Source: Janthinobacterium sp. Marseille
GTDB taxonomy: Bacteria > Pseudomonadota > Gammaproteobacteria > Burkholderiales > Burkholderiaceae_D
Assembly: GCF_000013625.1 (NCBI RefSeq)
Contig: NC_009659.1
Coordinates: forward strand, 2,852,001-2,916,000
Reading direction: 5' to 3'
DNA length: 64,000 nucleotides
Of the stretch, positions 51,890-64,000 are shown piece by piece (within the stretch, counting starts at the first letter, position 1; each line of letters begins with the position of its first letter). The notes under the pieces are model-generated. The model was not told the DNA's origin and ran no database searches. It saw only the letters and a program-made list of their open reading frames with translations. The translations under genes and the position numbers were made by a program.

Positions 51890-54037
51890 TCAGGGCCGGG
51901 TCGGCGTCACCGGTGCCGAATCAATCGGCACCACGATAGTGGCGGCCGGCGTCACGATTGTGACATTCGTCACGCTATCGACCATTTGCAAACCGGTGGC
52001 GGGTAGCAAAGGCACAATCAGCAGGGCCACGATATTGATGATCTTGATCAGCGGATTGACGGCAGGACCGGCCGTGTCCTTGTATGGATCACCAACCGTA
52101 TCACCGGTCACCGCAGCCTTGTGCGCTTCGGAACCTTTGCCGCCGTGATTGCCGTCTTCGATGTACTTCTTCGCGTTATCCCATGCACCGCCGCCAGTCG
52201 TCATCGAAATCGCGACGAAGATACCGGTGACGATCGCACCCATCAGCAAACCGCCAAGCGCAGCCGGTCCGAGAATGAGGCCAACCAGGATAGGGACCAC
52301 CACCGGCAGCAGCGACGGGATGATCATTTCCTTGATGGCGGCGGTGGTCAGCATATCGACCGCCTTGTCGTATTCCGGTTTGCCGCTGCCATCCATGATG
52401 CCCTTGATATCGCGGAACTGGCGTCGCACTTCCACCACCACCGCACCGGCGGCGCGCCCCACCGCTTCCATCGCCATCGCACCAAACAGATAGGGAATCA
52501 GGCCACCGATAAAGAGGCCGACGATCACCATCGGATTGGAGAGGTCAAAGGATGTGCTCTTGCCGACCGAATCCAGTGCATGCGTGTAATCGGCAAACAG
52601 CACCAATGCCGCCAGGCCGGCAGAGCCAATCGCATAACCCTTGGTGACCGCCTTGGTGGTATTGCCGACTGCATCCAGCGGGTCGGTAATTGCACGCACC
52701 GATTCCGGCATGCCGGACATTTCGGCGATGCCGCCGGCGTTATCGGTAATCGGACCATAGGCGTCGAGGGCCACGATGATGCCTGCCATCGACAGCATCG
52801 CCGTCGCGGCAATCGCGATACCGTACAAACCACCGAGCCAGTAGGAAGCGAGGATAGCGGCACAGACCGATACTACCGGCCACGCCGTGGAACGCATGGA
52901 CACGCCGAGACCTGCGATGATGTTGGTGCCATGACCGGTGGTCGACGCTTGCGCCACATGTTGCACCGGTTTGAAATCGGTACCAGTGTAGTACTCGGTG
53001 ATGTACACCATCAAACCGGTGAGGACGATGCCGACCACCGCCGAGCCCATCATCGCGAGCTGCAATGGAGGCGGGATCACCAGCCATGTAACAACGGCAA
53101 AGCCGATCAGAGACAAAGCCGCAGCCCACCATAAACCGGTGTAGAGCGCCGACATGATTTTCTTGCCCGGTTTGGCCTTGACCATCGAACAGCCGACGAT
53201 GGAAGCGAGGATGGATACACCACCCAGCAAGAGAGGATAAATCGCCGCCTGCAATTCCATGCCCTGCATCACCAGCGTACCCAGCAACATGGTGGCGATC
53301 AACGTCACCACATAAGTTTCAAACAGATCGGCGGCCATCCCGGCGCAATCACCAACGTTGTCGCCAACGTTATCGGCAATCACCGCAGGATTGCGCGGAT
53401 CGTCTTCAGGAATGCCCGCTTCCACCTTGCCAACCAAATCGGCACCGACGTCTGCACCCTTGGTGAAAATACCGCCGCCGAGCCGGGCGAAAATCGAAAT
53501 CAGCGAAGCGCCGAACGCCAGGCCGATAAGCGGTGTAATGACGTCATGCAAAGTCAGGTGATAGGCACCGGCACCGCTGGCCATAGCCGTCAGGATCATG
53601 AAAAAAATCGCTACGCCGAGCAAACCCAGGCCGACCACCAGCATGCCGGTAATCGCACCGCCCTTGAATGCGACGTCCAGGGCTTCATTCATGCCCTTGG
53701 TCGCTGCCTGGGCGGTACGCACATTGGCCCGTACCGAGACATTCATGCCGATGAAACCGCAGGCACCGGACAATACTGCACCGGTCAAAAAGCCGAGCGC
53801 GGTCATCAGGCCGAGGCCGGGCACCAATGCAATGATGATGAACAAGACGACGCCGACGATGGCAATCGTGCGGTACTGGCGCGCCAGATAGGCGGCAGCC
53901 CCCTGTTGAATGGCGGCGGCAATTTCCTGCATGCGTTCATTGCCGGCGTCTTGCTTGAGTATCCAGCTACGTGAGATCAGGCCATAGACGACGGCAATAA
54001 TGCCGCACGCAATGGCGAACCATAGACTTAATGCCAT
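51890..54037 (-). CDS. hppA: Membrane H+-translocating pyrophosphatase, K+-independent type
   Basis: A 715-residue membrane protein with 15-16 helices. The start at 54037 has GGAGGAGTCGAT before it. [21 protein letters not shown] with DNVGDNVGD and the second [12 protein letters not shown] hold the catalytic Asp residues. The site GNTTKA carries Lys where K+-dependent enzymes have Ala, so it should pump protons without potassium. It uses pyrophosphate to build a proton gradient at the inner membrane. Confidence 0.95.
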   Translation of the reverse strand: MALSLWFAIACGIIAVVYGLISRSWILKQDAGNERMQEIAAAIQQGAAAYLARQYRTIAIVGVVLFIIIALVPGLGLMTALGFLTGAVLSGACGFIGMNVSVRANVRTAQAATKGMNEALDVAFKGGAITGMLVVGLGLLGVAIFFMILTAMASGAGAYHLTLHDVITPLIGLAFGASLISIFARLGGGIFTKGADVGADLVGKVEAGIPEDDPRNPAVIADNVGDNVGDCAGMAADLFETYVVTLIATMLLGTLVMQGMELQAAIYPLLLGGVSILASIVGCSMVKAKPGKKIMSALYTGLWWAAALSLIGFAVVTWLVIPPPLQLAMMGSAVVGIVLTGLMVYITEYYTGTDFKPVQHVAQASTTGHGTNIIAGLGVSMRSTAWPVVSVCAAILASYWLGGLYGIAIAATAMLSMAGIIVALDAYGPITDNAGGIAEMSGMPESVRAITDPLDAVGNTTKAVTKGYAIGSAGLAALVLFADYTHALDSVGKSTSFDLSNPMVIVGLFIGGLIPYLFGAMAMEAVGRAAGAVVVEVRRQFRDIKGIMDGSGKPEYDKAVDMLTTAAIKEMIIPSLLPVVVPILVGLILGPAALGGLLMGAIVTGIFVAISMTTGGGAWDNAKKYIEDGNHGGKGSEAHKAAVTGDTVGDPYKDTAGPAVNPLIKIINIVALLIVPLLPATGLQMVDSVTNVTIVTPAATIVVPIDSAPVTPTRP

Positions 54038-54280
54038 ATCGACTCCTCCTGTTTTTTCACGACTAAGTTGACCACTACGACAATGCAACAGACATAAAAA
54101 TGTTCCGTGCTAACTGCGTACTGCAAAACTTTCTGTCGCCCTTTTTATTATTGGATAGGGTCTGCCAGGGCTGGCTGAATTTGTTACCTAAGTCTGTTGC
54201 GGGATTGCTTCCCTGATTCTGTTAGTACTGCATCAATACAATACCGATGCTATAGCGATAAGGCAATTTGAGCAAATAAG

Positions 54281-54303
54281 AAAAAAGCGGACATAGTGTC
54301 CGC
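54281..54303 (-). terminator. Terminator of adk
   Basis: On the minus strand GCGGAC-ACTAT-GTCCGC is followed by six T, starting 10 bases past the adk stop. Confidence 0.88.
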
Positions 54304-54312
54304 TTCCCCTGT

Positions 54313-54978
<666 letters not shown>

Positions 54979-55135
54979 CTAAAACGAGTTTTTGAATTCT
55001 ATTACCGAAGGGCGCTAATGCGGCACCGGAGGATAGTCGTGATTTATAGATTTGACCTATGAACTTTGCACGAAACTTACCACAAAATTATATCAAACCG
55101 CTGTTTTGGCACAGTTTTGCTCGTGCTGCAGCGCA

Positions 55136-55888
55136 TCATTGAGCAAAAAATTGCCTTACACGCTGCAGGTCTTCCGGCGTATCTACCCCGGTTACCGGGG
55201 CATGCGGCGTCACGTGTACGGCGATTGGTACACCGTGCCACAAGACACGTAATTGTTCCAAGGCTTCCAGCTGCTCCAGCGGCGAAACGCTGAGCTGTGG
55301 GTATTCCTGCAAAAAAGCATTGCGGTAGGCATACAGGCCGATATGGCGCAAAGGCGCATAGCCAGCCGGAATTGCATCCTTGCTCACGGCAAAACCGTCA
55401 CGGTGCCAGGGGATCGTCGCACGCGAGAAATACAGCGCACGTCCGGATTTATCCAGCACCACCTTCACTACATTCGGATTGAATACTTCTTCGATTTCAC
55501 TGATCGCATGCGCGGCGGTTGCCATCGGTACATCACGCGAAATCAGTGTCGCGGTCGCGGCAATCAATGAAGGATCGATCAATGGTTCATCGCCCTGCAC
55601 GTTCACCACCACCGCTTCATCCGGCAAACCTATCAGTGCGGCCACTTCGGCAATCCGATCGGTACCTGACGGATGATCGGCACGCGTCATTTGCACTGCC
55701 ACCTTGTGCTGTACGCAGGCGGCAAATATATCGGCATGGTCGGTCGCGACAATGACTTGCGCCGCACCGGATTGCATCGCGCGTTCGGCGACACGGACTA
55801 TCATCGGTTTGCCGCCGAGATCAGCCAACGGCTTGTTCGGCAAGCGGGTGGAAGCCAGGCGAGCAGGAATAATGACGGTAAAGGACAT
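55136..55888 (-). CDS. kdsB: CMP-KDO synthetase
   Basis: A 250-residue cytidylyltransferase with [31 protein letters not shown] and [11 protein letters not shown]. It activates KDO for lipopolysaccharide core synthesis. It lies in an operon with lpxK and a Trm112-like gene, both also envelope- or translation-related. Confidence 0.95.
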   Translation of the reverse strand: MSFTVIIPARLASTRLPNKPLADLGGKPMIVRVAERAMQSGAAQVIVATDHADIFAACVQHKVAVQMTRADHPSGTDRIAEVAALIGLPDEAVVVNVQGDEPLIDPSLIAATATLISRDVPMATAAHAISEIEEVFNPNVVKVVLDKSGRALYFSRATIPWHRDGFAVSKDAIPAGYAPLRHIGLYAYRNAFLQEYPQLSVSPLEQLEALEQLRVLWHGVPIAVHVTPHAPVTGVDTPEDLQRVRQFFAQ

Positions 55889-55934
55889 CAGCGGATTCCG
55901 TTAAAGCAGCGGTTAGAGCGACGCAGGCGCCGGC

Positions 55935-56117
55935 TCAGTTTGTGCCAGGTGTGACTTGCAGGTCGCGCGCCTGGTCCGCCCACATGATAGGAATACCGTC
56001 GCGTATCGGATAGGCGAGTTTATCTGCCTTGCAAATCAGTTCTTGCGCTTTTTTGTCATGCTCAAGCGGACCTTTGCAGATCGGGCAAACCAAAATATCA
56101 AGCAATCGAGCGTCCAC
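55935..56117 (-). CDS. Trm112-family small zinc-ribbon protein
   Basis: A 60-residue protein with a GTG start at 56117, supported by GGAGAAACTCC just before it; this overlaps the lpxK end by 20 bases. It contains [14 protein letters not shown], a CPIC zinc-ribbon half, but the second cysteine half is reduced to a single [18 protein letters not shown]. Family members partner with methyltransferases. The placement between lpxK and kdsB is conserved in betaproteobacteria. Confidence 0.88.
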   Translation of the reverse strand: MDARLLDILVCPICKGPLEHDKKAQELICKADKLAYPIRDGIPIMWADQARDLQVTPGTN

Positions 56118-57141
56118 GGAGTTTCTCCACAATTTTTTCAGCAAGCGCGCCGTCAAGCTGCGCTGTTACAGGCACGACCCACAAACGGGTGTCGTTTCTC
56201 AAACCTTCGTTTTGCCGACATTTTACTGCATCCTTCTCGGTAATCAGGATCACATCCGCTTTGACATGGGCAAAGGGATTGTCGGCAAAATCGTAATGGT
56301 CAGGCAAAGCCATTTCTTCAAATTGCAAACCGGCACTGCGCAGCAAGCCGAAAAAGCGTCCCGGATTGCCGATCCCGGCTGCCGCCAGGATAGTCGGCGC
56401 ATGCTTGCCGTCACTCGCGGCAAAGGAGCTCAGCGCACTGGTTTGAGAGCGATCATTCAGTTTTTCCGCAGTCATGCCGACCAGTTGCATACGGATCGCA
56501 TCAGGTGGCAAGCCGGGCGCATCGGCGGCTCCGTTCAGCACGGTGAAATCGCGGCGGCGCGAAACCGGTTCCCGCAAAGGTCCCGCCGGCAAGAGCCAGC
56601 CATTACCTGCACCGCGCCCGTCGAACAGGACGATTTCCACATCGCGTGCCATCCGGTAATGCTGCAAGCCATCGTCCGATAACAGTACATCGACTTCCGG
56701 ATGCGCGGCCAGCAAGGCAGTCGCCACCGCCACCCGGTCACGCCCGACCATCACCGGACACTCGGCACGGTAAGCAATCAATAAAGGTTCATCGCCGACT
56801 TCCTGCGCCAGCGATTGTGGCGTCACCGCCTGCGGCACATCGTTATGCACGCCATAACCACGGGAAATCACACCGGGCGTATAGCCGGCCTGCCGCAAGA
56901 CATGTACCAGCCAGATCGTCAGCGGCGTCTTGCCGGTACCACCAACAAAGATATTGCCCACCACCACTACCGGCACCGGCAAGCGCTCGCTTTTCGACAA
57001 GCCAAGGCGATATGCTGCCCGACGCAAGGCCGACAGTCCGCCGAACACGGCCGACACCGGCAGCAGCATGCAGGCCGCCAACCCGCGCTGCGCCCAGGTC
57101 TGCGTCAGGAATTCTTCAAGATTGGAGCGCTGAAGAGCCAA
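56098..57141 (-). CDS. lpxK: Tetraacyldisaccharide 4'-kinase LpxK
   Basis: A 347-residue protein with an N-terminal membrane-associated segment, P-loop [16 protein letters not shown], and [21 protein letters not shown]. It phosphorylates the lipid A disaccharide at the 4' position. Downstream of exbD (60-base gap with an imperfect hairpin) and overlapping the Trm112-like gene. Confidence 0.95.
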   Translation of the reverse strand: MALQRSNLEEFLTQTWAQRGLAACMLLPVSAVFGGLSALRRAAYRLGLSKSERLPVPVVVVGNIFVGGTGKTPLTIWLVHVLRQAGYTPGVISRGYGVHNDVPQAVTPQSLAQEVGDEPLLIAYRAECPVMVGRDRVAVATALLAAHPEVDVLLSDDGLQHYRMARDVEIVLFDGRGAGNGWLLPAGPLREPVSRRRDFTVLNGAADAPGLPPDAIRMQLVGMTAEKLNDRSQTSALSSFAASDGKHAPTILAAAGIGNPGRFFGLLRSAGLQFEEMALPDHYDFADNPFAHVKADVILITEKDAVKCRQNEGLRNDTRLWVVPVTAQLDGALAEKIVEKLRGRSIA

Positions 57142-57201
57142 GGGTGGATTCCATATGAAGGCACTGGCACCGACTCAGTCGGTACCAGTGTGTGAGCTAA
57201 C

Positions 57202-57636
57202 TTATTTCTTGCCGCTGGTTTGCGCGGCAAACGTGACTTTAGGATAGCCGGCGATGCGCGCGGCTTCCAGTACGTTGATCACGGTCTGGTGCGTCGCGGT
57301 CGCATCGGCTGCAATGATGATGACAGGATCGGTGTTGGTCTTGCCGGAAGCAGCAACCGCCGCGGTCAGCTCCGCCGCCAGCGCTTCCGGATTTTGCACG
57401 GCGATGCGTGTGTTATTGATCGAATAGCGGCCTTGCGTATCCACGCCGACATTGATTTCAAACGGGCGATCCATCGCCTTCTCGGCGTCGGCCGTCGGCA
57501 GCGTAATCTGCAAGGCGGTAAATTTACTATAGCTGGTCGAAACCATCAGGAAAATCAAAATCACCAGCAATACGTCAATGAAGGCGATCAAATTGATTTC
57601 CGGATCTTCGCGGCCTTGTCCTTTGCGGAAATTCAT
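57202..57636 (-). CDS. exbD: ExbD/TolR-family biopolymer transport protein
   Basis: A 144-residue protein with a single N-terminal helix containing the proton-path Asp (NLIAFIDVLLVILIFLMVSTSY) and a periplasmic domain. It works with ExbB-like protein as a proton-driven motor for outer-membrane transport or envelope upkeep. 21 bases after exbB. Confidence 0.92.
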   Translation of the reverse strand: MNFRKGQGREDPEINLIAFIDVLLVILIFLMVSTSYSKFTALQITLPTADAEKAMDRPFEINVGVDTQGRYSINNTRIAVQNPEALAAELTAAVAASGKTNTDPVIIIAADATATHQTVINVLEAARIAGYPKVTFAAQTSGKK

Positions 57637-57657
57637 CAGGCGTCTCTTTCCAGGCTC

Positions 57658-58269
57658 TTACTTGCGTGCGCCGTGCACGATGTCGACAAACTTCACCGCC
57701 TGCTGCTCCATATCGATGATGAAGCTATCGACCAGCGCGCGGAAGTGGCGGTAAAACACCAGCGAAGGCATCGCAATCGCGAGGCCGAAACCGGTGTTGT
57801 ACAAGGCAATTGAAATACCATGTGCAAGTTGCGCCGGGTTGGCGCCGGTACCGGTCGCATTTTGTGAACCGAAGATTTCAATCATGCCGACCACGGTCCC
57901 GAACAAACCCATCAAAGGTGCCAGCGTAGCAATCGTACCCAAGGTCGTGAGGAAACGTTCCAGCGTGTGTGCGGTACCGCGCCCTGCTTCTTCAATCGAT
58001 TCCTTCATGACGTCGCGTGGTGCATCGACATTGCGCAAGCCGGCCGCGAGTACACGTCCCAAAGGTGAATTCTGTTCCAGCGTATTGACCACATTGTCAT
58101 CAATCCGGCCGCTGCGATAAACCCGTACCACTTCTTCCAGCAGGCTCGGCGGCAAAATCCGGCGTCGGCGCAAATACATGCTGCGTTCGATAATCAGGGT
58201 CAATGCAATAACGGAAGCGATCAGCAACAGCCAGATCGGCCAGCCTGCTGCATGAATAATGGCGAGCAA
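57658..58269 (-). CDS. exbB: ExbB/TolQ/MotA-family proton channel protein
   Basis: A 203-residue inner-membrane protein with three helices and the motif GTVVGMIEIFGS plus LIERSMYLRRRRILP in the cytoplasmic loop. It forms the motor with ExbD. No tonB gene is adjacent, and in this group the pair precedes lpxK, so a TonB role is likely but not shown. Confidence 0.92.
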   Translation of the reverse strand: MLAIIHAAGWPIWLLLIASVIALTLIIERSMYLRRRRILPPSLLEEVVRVYRSGRIDDNVVNTLEQNSPLGRVLAAGLRNVDAPRDVMKESIEEAGRGTAHTLERFLTTLGTIATLAPLMGLFGTVVGMIEIFGSQNATGTGANPAQLAHGISIALYNTGFGLAIAMPSLVFYRHFRALVDSFIIDMEQQAVKFVDIVHGARK

Positions 58270-58676
58270 AGTAAGCTCCTTCAGTGGGATTCGTTAAATA
58301 TGGATGGAGAATGTAACGGTTTGACGCCGGGAGAGCAAGTTTCCCGCAAGGGCTTGCCCACATTGCATAAGGACCGATACCGCCATGTTAACGGCATCCG
58401 TAGCGCGGCAGGAAATTCTTTTAACAGCCGTCGAACAACTTATTCACCTTGTACACATTTTCTGTGGATAACATTGTGCGTAACTGTGTGTAAGCAGTCG
58501 AAGCCCTTGATTTCAAAGAAATTTTTTCTGCTGCATAGAAATGAGGCGATGCAAATCTGCCTGCTTGTGTGTCTGACACCGGGTTTCTGTGCCGGAACCG
58601 GTGCATGGAGATAAGGAACAAATAAAAACGCCCGGCATCTGTTAGGGATGCCGGGCGTTTTTTAATTGTGCTTCAC
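58270..58676. other. Intergenic region with terminator and one DnaA-box-like site
   Basis: No gene is seen. A strong inverted repeat CGCCCGGCATC/GATGCCGGGCG with A and T runs at 58624-58663 terminates the leftward AAA+ gene. TGTGGATAA (58462-58470) matches a DnaA box, but a single site is not an origin. The exbB promoter must lie in the last part and was not resolved. Confidence 0.6.
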
Positions 58677-60305
58677 TTACTGGATACCGCGGAACACCGC
58701 ACATTGCCTGAATGCCTCTTCAGAGTATGGTATCTGCTTGCTCTTGCAATACTTGGACGTCAGCTTCAGCAATTCCTTGATGTCGCGGCCGCTGCACTTC
58801 GCGTAAATATTGCTCAGCGAGTCAATCAACTCATCCGACAGATCCGCATGGAATTGCGTCGCCAGCGATTTCCACAAACGCATCGCATCTTCTTTCGGCG
58901 GCACTTCATACTTGATCGTCGCAATACAGCGCGACAGGATCGCATCATCAACGTCACCAACACGGTTGGTGGTCATGAACAACAAGCCCTTGAAGTATTC
59001 CAGCGTACGCAGGAATTCGGCAACGATGGCATTGTGCTGCAAGTCATTGTCACGGCAACGGATGTAAACGTCAGCTTCATCCAGCAACAGGATCGCATCC
59101 CAGCGCGCGGCGCGGCGCAGGATTTCGGACAGGTTTTGCTCCACCGAAGCGGCGGTAATACCCAATTGGCCGGAATGCACGCGGTACAGCGGCTTGCCGA
59201 CTACTTCCGAATACACTTCGGCGGTCAGGGTTTTACCCAAGCCGGGCGCACCTTTACACAAGATAGTCGTACCGCCTGATTTGCCTTCAACGATATCTTC
59301 CATCAAGACATTCATATCGGCGGTCAGGATATCGATCAGCTCCCGATGCTGCACCGGCAGGATCAGCTTTTCACGCAGCTCCGGCTTGTATTCATATGAA
59401 GTCAGGTTTTGTACGTGTACCCAGATATTCTGATGCAGTTCCAGATGGAACAGATGCACATAGCAATGCAACGGTATCTTTTCAAAGCCCTGCTCGAAAC
59501 CGTTTTGACGCCAGAATTCTGCGTCCGTCATCATTTCGAAGCGACGATCGAGGATTTCTTCATCGTTCACGCATTTCGCCGTCGTGCCCGCCTTGAAAGG
59601 CAGCATGCCGATGCGGAATTTTTCATCCATCGTAAACGCCGCATTGCGCGCGATGAATTGCTTGCCGAACTGGCGCTGGTATTTCAAGAAGCGCTTGGCC
59701 TGCACTTCATACTCTTGCTTGAATTCCGGGCATTCCTTGAAATAGCCGAGCTCGGTCAGCAATTCCGGAATCGTGCGATTGGCGATGTCGTGCGAGTTAA
59801 TGACGATCGCATTCGTCATGCCGGCACGGCGCATGCGCAGGTCGGACGACTCTTCGCGGCCGGCAGCCTGCATGGTATTGGCGATCAGGTCGATCACGAC
59901 GTAAGGTGCGCCCTGGTCCGGCACCACATGGCGCAGGCGATGGATCAGCCATGGCAAGAGGACGCCATCCTTATTGCGTTTGTACAGCCAGCCGTCGATC
60001 ACATCGCGGGAGAAATACGCGGCGAGGCCAGGGACCAGCTTGTCGAGGTCGGGAATCTTGCGTGCCTGTGGCGCGCCCAGGATGTTATCCAGAGCCAGCA
60101 TCTGGAACATCAACGCACGGTCATCCTGTGCCTTGCACAGGGTATACAGCGTATTCATTGCTTTCGCATCGAACAGCTTGCTGTTGACTATCATGCGGCC
60201 ATGGCAGACGCCATGTTCGGAAAGACGCTTGGCCAGTGGAGATTCGGATTCGATCATCTCCAACAGCACATTTACCATCGATTCCGGTATTTCAAAATCC
60301 ATCAC
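58677..60305 (-). CDS. AAA+ ATPase with unrecognised N-terminal half
   Basis: A 542-residue protein. The C-terminal part (about 340-500) is an AAA+ module with Walker A GAPGLGKTLT, Walker B AILLLDEADVYI and a sensor-1-like FMTTNRVGDVDD with arginine-finger candidates in SRCIATIKY. The N-terminal 300 residues are soluble and mixed, with no domain I recognise. It carries no membrane or peptidase segment. It stands alone between a terminator and a 476-base gap, so partner proteins are not indicated. Confidence 0.8.
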   Translation of the reverse strand: MMDFEIPESMVNVLLEMIESESPLAKRLSEHGVCHGRMIVNSKLFDAKAMNTLYTLCKAQDDRALMFQMLALDNILGAPQARKIPDLDKLVPGLAAYFSRDVIDGWLYKRNKDGVLLPWLIHRLRHVVPDQGAPYVVIDLIANTMQAAGREESSDLRMRRAGMTNAIVINSHDIANRTIPELLTELGYFKECPEFKQEYEVQAKRFLKYQRQFGKQFIARNAAFTMDEKFRIGMLPFKAGTTAKCVNDEEILDRRFEMMTDAEFWRQNGFEQGFEKIPLHCYVHLFHLELHQNIWVHVQNLTSYEYKPELREKLILPVQHRELIDILTADMNVLMEDIVEGKSGGTTILCKGAPGLGKTLTAEVYSEVVGKPLYRVHSGQLGITAASVEQNLSEILRRAARWDAILLLDEADVYIRCRDNDLQHNAIVAEFLRTLEYFKGLLFMTTNRVGDVDDAILSRCIATIKYEVPPKEDAMRLWKSLATQFHADLSDELIDSLSNIYAKCSGRDIKELLKLTSKYCKSKQIPYSEEAFRQCAVFRGIQ

Positions 60306-60781
60306 AACTCCCTGCTAATTTCGTGCTCGGCACAGGTAAATGCCCAAAACTTCCGGGCGTGATCAAGGCAGAAACCTGGAAAACTGATATTCAGTGTGCA
60401 ATGCAACATTACAAAATAAAACGGCTTCCATATCTGGAAGCCTTCTGTATGTGTGATGCCGGTTGCCGGAAATGATTTTCAGCAGCCCACCTCTGTCATG
60501 TCTTCCCGTCTTCAGTGCGCTACTGTATGTCTCTGGGAACATATCCTTCCCGCATTGCCTCGCTCATCATAAAGCATTAAGTTGGGCATGTGAAGCCGGG
60601 GGCCTGTCCGTAGAGGACGGGGCATGGGCGATATCCAGCCAAACAGCGCGCATATCCGGCCAAACACGGAATTCACTGCCCGGGCTGCTGCGGATGATGC
60701 TAATAACCTTATGAAACGAAAGTCTTTATACTAGCCGCGCTAAGCGCACGACCAACACGAATAATTTATCACGGAGTCTCA
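60306..60781. other. Intergenic region with one hairpin
   Basis: No supported gene. GGCTTCCA/TGGAAGCC forms a perfect stem at 60423-60442, followed on the minus strand by GTTTTATTTTG, so it could act as a terminator or leader element for the AAA+ gene. The stretch between 60450 and 60780 has nothing else I can assign. Confidence 0.5.
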
Positions 60782-61669
60782 GTGTCCAAAGGTATTACGT
60801 TTTCCGTCACCAGCTCCATCCTGTTTGCGGTCCTTTATTATTACTCCACCCTGCTGGCACCGCTGAATGGCGAGGAAATCTTTGGCTGGCGCACGCTGCT
60901 GACCTTCCCCTTCCTGACGCTATTCATCTGGTCGCGGCGGCAACAAGGCCTGATCCTGAACCTGCTGCACCGGATGCGGCAAAATCCTGCGCTCATCCTG
61001 GGTGCGCTCGCCACTTCGGCTTTCCTCGGTGTGCAACTATGGCTCTTCATGTGGGCACCGCTGCATGGTCGCGCGCTGAATGTGTCGCTCGGCTACTTCC
61101 TGCTGCCGCTGACGATGCTGATGACCGGTCGCATTATTTACAAGGAACGCCTGTCGCGCCTGCAAAACCTGGCCGCGATGTGTGCCGCCGTCGGCGTCGC
61201 GAATGAGTTGCTGCAAATCGGCAGCCTGTCATGGGAAACCATGCTGGTTGCGCTCGGCTATCCGGTTTACTTCGTGCTGCGTCGTCGCCTCGGCTCAAAC
61301 AATATTGGCGGGCTGTGGTTTGACATGGTGTTCCTGATCCCCGCTGGTGTGTGGTTTGTCTACGCCGGCGATGTCGGCATAGCGTCACTCAGCGATTTCC
61401 CGCGACTGTATGTACTGATCCCCGTGCTCGGCGTCCTCAGCGCGTTTGCACTGCTGTTTTATATGATCGCCAGCCAAACCCTGAGCCTCAGCCTGTTCGG
61501 TTTGCTCGGTTATGTGGAACCGGTCTTGCTGGTGGTAGTCGCCCTGCTGCTGGGTGAAACCATAGACGGTGCGGAATGGCTGACTTATATCCCGATCTGG
61601 ATTGCAGTCCTGCTGTTGATCGTCGAAGGCGTGAAGAATGTTTACACACGTCACAACCTGAAGATTTAA
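60782..61669 (+). CDS. rarD: RarD-like EamA transporter
   Basis: A 295-residue membrane protein with 10 helices and two EamA repeats; RarD hallmarks FAVLYYYSTLLAPLNGEEIFGWRTLLTFP, NVSLGYFLLPLTMLMTGR and YVEPVLLVVVALLLGE are present. A GTG start is used, with ACGGAG before it. The substrate is unknown; the name comes from a chloramphenicol-sensitivity phenotype. Confidence 0.88.
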   Translation: MSKGITFSVTSSILFAVLYYYSTLLAPLNGEEIFGWRTLLTFPFLTLFIWSRRQQGLILNLLHRMRQNPALILGALATSAFLGVQLWLFMWAPLHGRALNVSLGYFLLPLTMLMTGRIIYKERLSRLQNLAAMCAAVGVANELLQIGSLSWETMLVALGYPVYFVLRRRLGSNNIGGLWFDMVFLIPAGVWFVYAGDVGIASLSDFPRLYVLIPVLGVLSAFALLFYMIASQTLSLSLFGLLGYVEPVLLVVVALLLGETIDGAEWLTYIPIWIAVLLLIVEGVKNVYTRHNLKI

Positions 61670-61703
61670 AAAAGGCCGGAGACTTCCCGGCCTTCCTCCT
61701 CCC

Positions 61704-63410
61704 TTAAAACTGCTCCCATTCATCGCCGGCCACGGCCAGTTCGGGACGCTTGCCTTCCTTTGGCGGTGGCACAGCCTTGTTCGCTATCTGTACCGCAGCA
61801 GCCTTTTGCGGCAATACCGACACCGTTGCTTTCGGCGTTGCCGGCAACACATGCAGCGCTTCACTGTGATGCAGTTTAAATACCCCGACCACCTGCGCCA
61901 GGCTACCGGCCTGATGCTGCAGCGACGCAGCCGCAGCGGCAGCCTGCTCAACCAGCGCAGCATTTTGCTGGGTCACGCTATCCATCTGGATCACGGCTTG
62001 GTTGATCTGTTCTATACCCGTGGTTTGTTCCTGGCTGGCAGCGGTGATTTCACCCATGATATCGGTCACGCGGCGCACGCTGGCTACCACTTCCTGCATC
62101 GTGCTACCGGCATCGTCGACCAGGCGCGAACCGGCATTTACTTTCTGTACCGAATCGCCGATCAGGGTTTTGATTTCCTTCGCCGCAGCCGCTGAACGTT
62201 GTGCCAGGCTGCGTACCTCGCCTGCCACCACGGCAAAGCCACGCCCCTGTTCGCCGGCACGCGCCGCTTCCACTGCAGCATTCAGGGCAAGGATATTGGT
62301 CTGGAAAGCGATGCCGTCGATGACACCGATGATGTCGGCGATTTTTTTCGCCGAATCATTGATGGAACCCATCGTATCAACCACCTGCGACACCACGTCG
62401 CCACCCTTGCTTGCAACCGACGAAGCAGTCAAAGCCAATTGATTCGCCTGGCGCGCATTGTCTGCATTTTGCCGCACGGTACCGGTCAGTTCTTCCATCG
62501 ACGAGGCGGTTTCTTCCAGTGAACTCGCCTGCTCTTCGGTACGCGACGATAAATCCATATTGCCACTGGCGATCTGGGTCGACGCAATCGCAATCGCTTC
62601 GGTGCTGTGACGTACCTCACCGACTATGCGTATCAGGCTGCCATTCATATCCTTCAGCGCCCGCAGTAACTGGCCGGTTTCATCCTTGTATTTGGCTTCG
62701 ATCACGCTGGTCAGGTCGCCTGCCGCGACGGTTTGCGCAATCTTCACCGCCTCATGCAGCGGCTTGGTAATCGAATGCGTGATCCAGTAAGCCAGCGCAA
62801 TACCACCAACAGCTGCCAGCGCGCCCAGCACCATCATCATCTGGATCGCTGCATCGATATGGCCGGCGGCCGTTGCACCGCGCTCTTCCACCATCTTCTT
62901 TTGCACAGCTGTCAATTGCGCGACGATACCCTGCACCACGTCCAGCGCCGGCAAGGTTTCAGACAACAAGATTTGCCTCGCTTCATCCCTGTGGTTGTCG
63001 GCCACCAGTTTGCCGACCTTGCCAAATGAAGCCACATACTTGCCGCGCGCTTCCTTGAATTCCTGCATCAGCGCCTTGCCCTTGTCGGTGTAAATCAGCT
63101 TGTCCAGCACGACTACCGCTTCATCTATCGCCTTTTTATTCTTCGCAATATCGGCAAACAGCGCGGCGACCTTGGCCGACTCGGTTTCCATCAGCAATTC
63201 CATATTGCGGCGGGCGTTGGCGCGCGTGGTCACGTCTATGGTTGCCGCAGCCTCGGCCTTGACCCAATCACTGTCGACCATTTGATGGTTGATCTCGCCT
63301 ATGCTGTTAAAGCGCAGCAAGGCCAATACGATCAGCGTCGCCATCAGGATGAATATCGCCCCGAAACCCATGGCCAGCCGGGCGCCAATCCTTACATTCA
63401 AGATATTCAT
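61704..63410 (-). CDS. Methyl-accepting chemotaxis protein
   Basis: A 568-residue receptor from ATG 63410 (GGGAAAATAAAA before it). N-terminal helix, periplasmic four-helix-bundle domain (30-185), second helix near residue 190 ([19 protein letters not shown]), HAMP, then a signalling domain with [21 protein letters not shown]. The last residues EWEQF form a pentapeptide tether for CheR and CheB. The ligand is unknown. It is divergent from xseA. Confidence 0.93.
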   Translation of the reverse strand: MNILNVRIGARLAMGFGAIFILMATLIVLALLRFNSIGEINHQMVDSDWVKAEAAATIDVTTRANARRNMELLMETESAKVAALFADIAKNKKAIDEAVVVLDKLIYTDKGKALMQEFKEARGKYVASFGKVGKLVADNHRDEARQILLSETLPALDVVQGIVAQLTAVQKKMVEERGATAAGHIDAAIQMMMVLGALAAVGGIALAYWITHSITKPLHEAVKIAQTVAAGDLTSVIEAKYKDETGQLLRALKDMNGSLIRIVGEVRHSTEAIAIASTQIASGNMDLSSRTEEQASSLEETASSMEELTGTVRQNADNARQANQLALTASSVASKGGDVVSQVVDTMGSINDSAKKIADIIGVIDGIAFQTNILALNAAVEAARAGEQGRGFAVVAGEVRSLAQRSAAAAKEIKTLIGDSVQKVNAGSRLVDDAGSTMQEVVASVRRVTDIMGEITAASQEQTTGIEQINQAVIQMDSVTQQNAALVEQAAAAAASLQHQAGSLAQVVGVFKLHHSEALHVLPATPKATVSVLPQKAAAVQIANKAVPPPKEGKRPELAVAGDEWEQF

Positions 63411-63436
63411 TTTTATTTTCCCTGTACAAGTCATGA

Positions 63437-64000
<564 letters not shown>

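Noticed and set aside
60463..60714. An 83-codon frame in the gap before rarD
   Set aside because: No ribosome site and random-looking translation.

Overview
This window looks like a chromosomal segment of a betaproteobacterium of the order Burkholderiales, most likely family Oxalobacteraceae (Herminiimonas/Janthinobacterium-like). The evidence is gene content and synteny (exbB-exbD-lpxK-trm112-kdsB-adk, rpmB-rpmG, livHMGF, a complete malonate decarboxylase operon, hppA) and moderate-GC coding style. The genus is inference. Layout: 1-3.8 kb holds the 3' end of murJ, a SirB1-like protein and the ABC-F ATPase Uup. At 3.9-12.3 kb an AT-rich integrative and mobilizable element is inserted in the anticodon region of a tRNA-Arg(CCT) gene. 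Its ends are an imperfect 44-bp tRNA repeat and a perfect 23-bp direct repeat. It carries a tyrosine integrase, a ColE1-like relaxase with an accessory protein, several unrecognised genes, and a 0.6-kb stretch with almost no coding capacity but its own promoter and a chain of hairpins. The 12.5-18 kb region holds small genes and then a family 2A encapsulin operon: rhodanese, XRE regulator, shell protein, and cysteine desulfurase with a long disordered cargo-loading extension. From 18 to 23.9 kb come a glycine-zipper lipoprotein, a GntR/FCD regulator, a gamma-glutamyltransferase, an OFA-type MFS transporter and aquaporin Z. From 24.1 to 28.1 kb lies livHMGF, preceded by a 34-codon leader ORF whose end overlaps an intrinsic terminator. 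From 28.2 to 33.8 kb come ispH, an FKBP isomerase, radC, rpmB-rpmG, bluB, and a highly structured leader ahead of an exported protein plus an MgtC-family protein. From 33.9 to 41 kb lies mdcACDEGBH with a divergent GntR regulator and a remnant of what looks like a TRAP permease where a malonate transporter might be expected. The remainder is mostly housekeeping: Nudix and GNAT proteins, a fatty acid desaturase, MscS channel, RNA methyltransferase, purN, a secreted barnase-like RNase with its barstar, a patatin, a second gamma-glutamyltransferase, the H+-pyrophosphatase, adk-kdsB-trm112-lpxK-exbD-exbB, an AAA+ ATPase, rarD, a chemoreceptor and the start of xseA. Points that most merit a second look are the structured RNA in the mobile element, the encapsulin operon composition, the leader RNAs of the liv and mgtC loci, and the chimeric tRNA. 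All calls come from reading the sequence and from memory of protein families; no database search was run.
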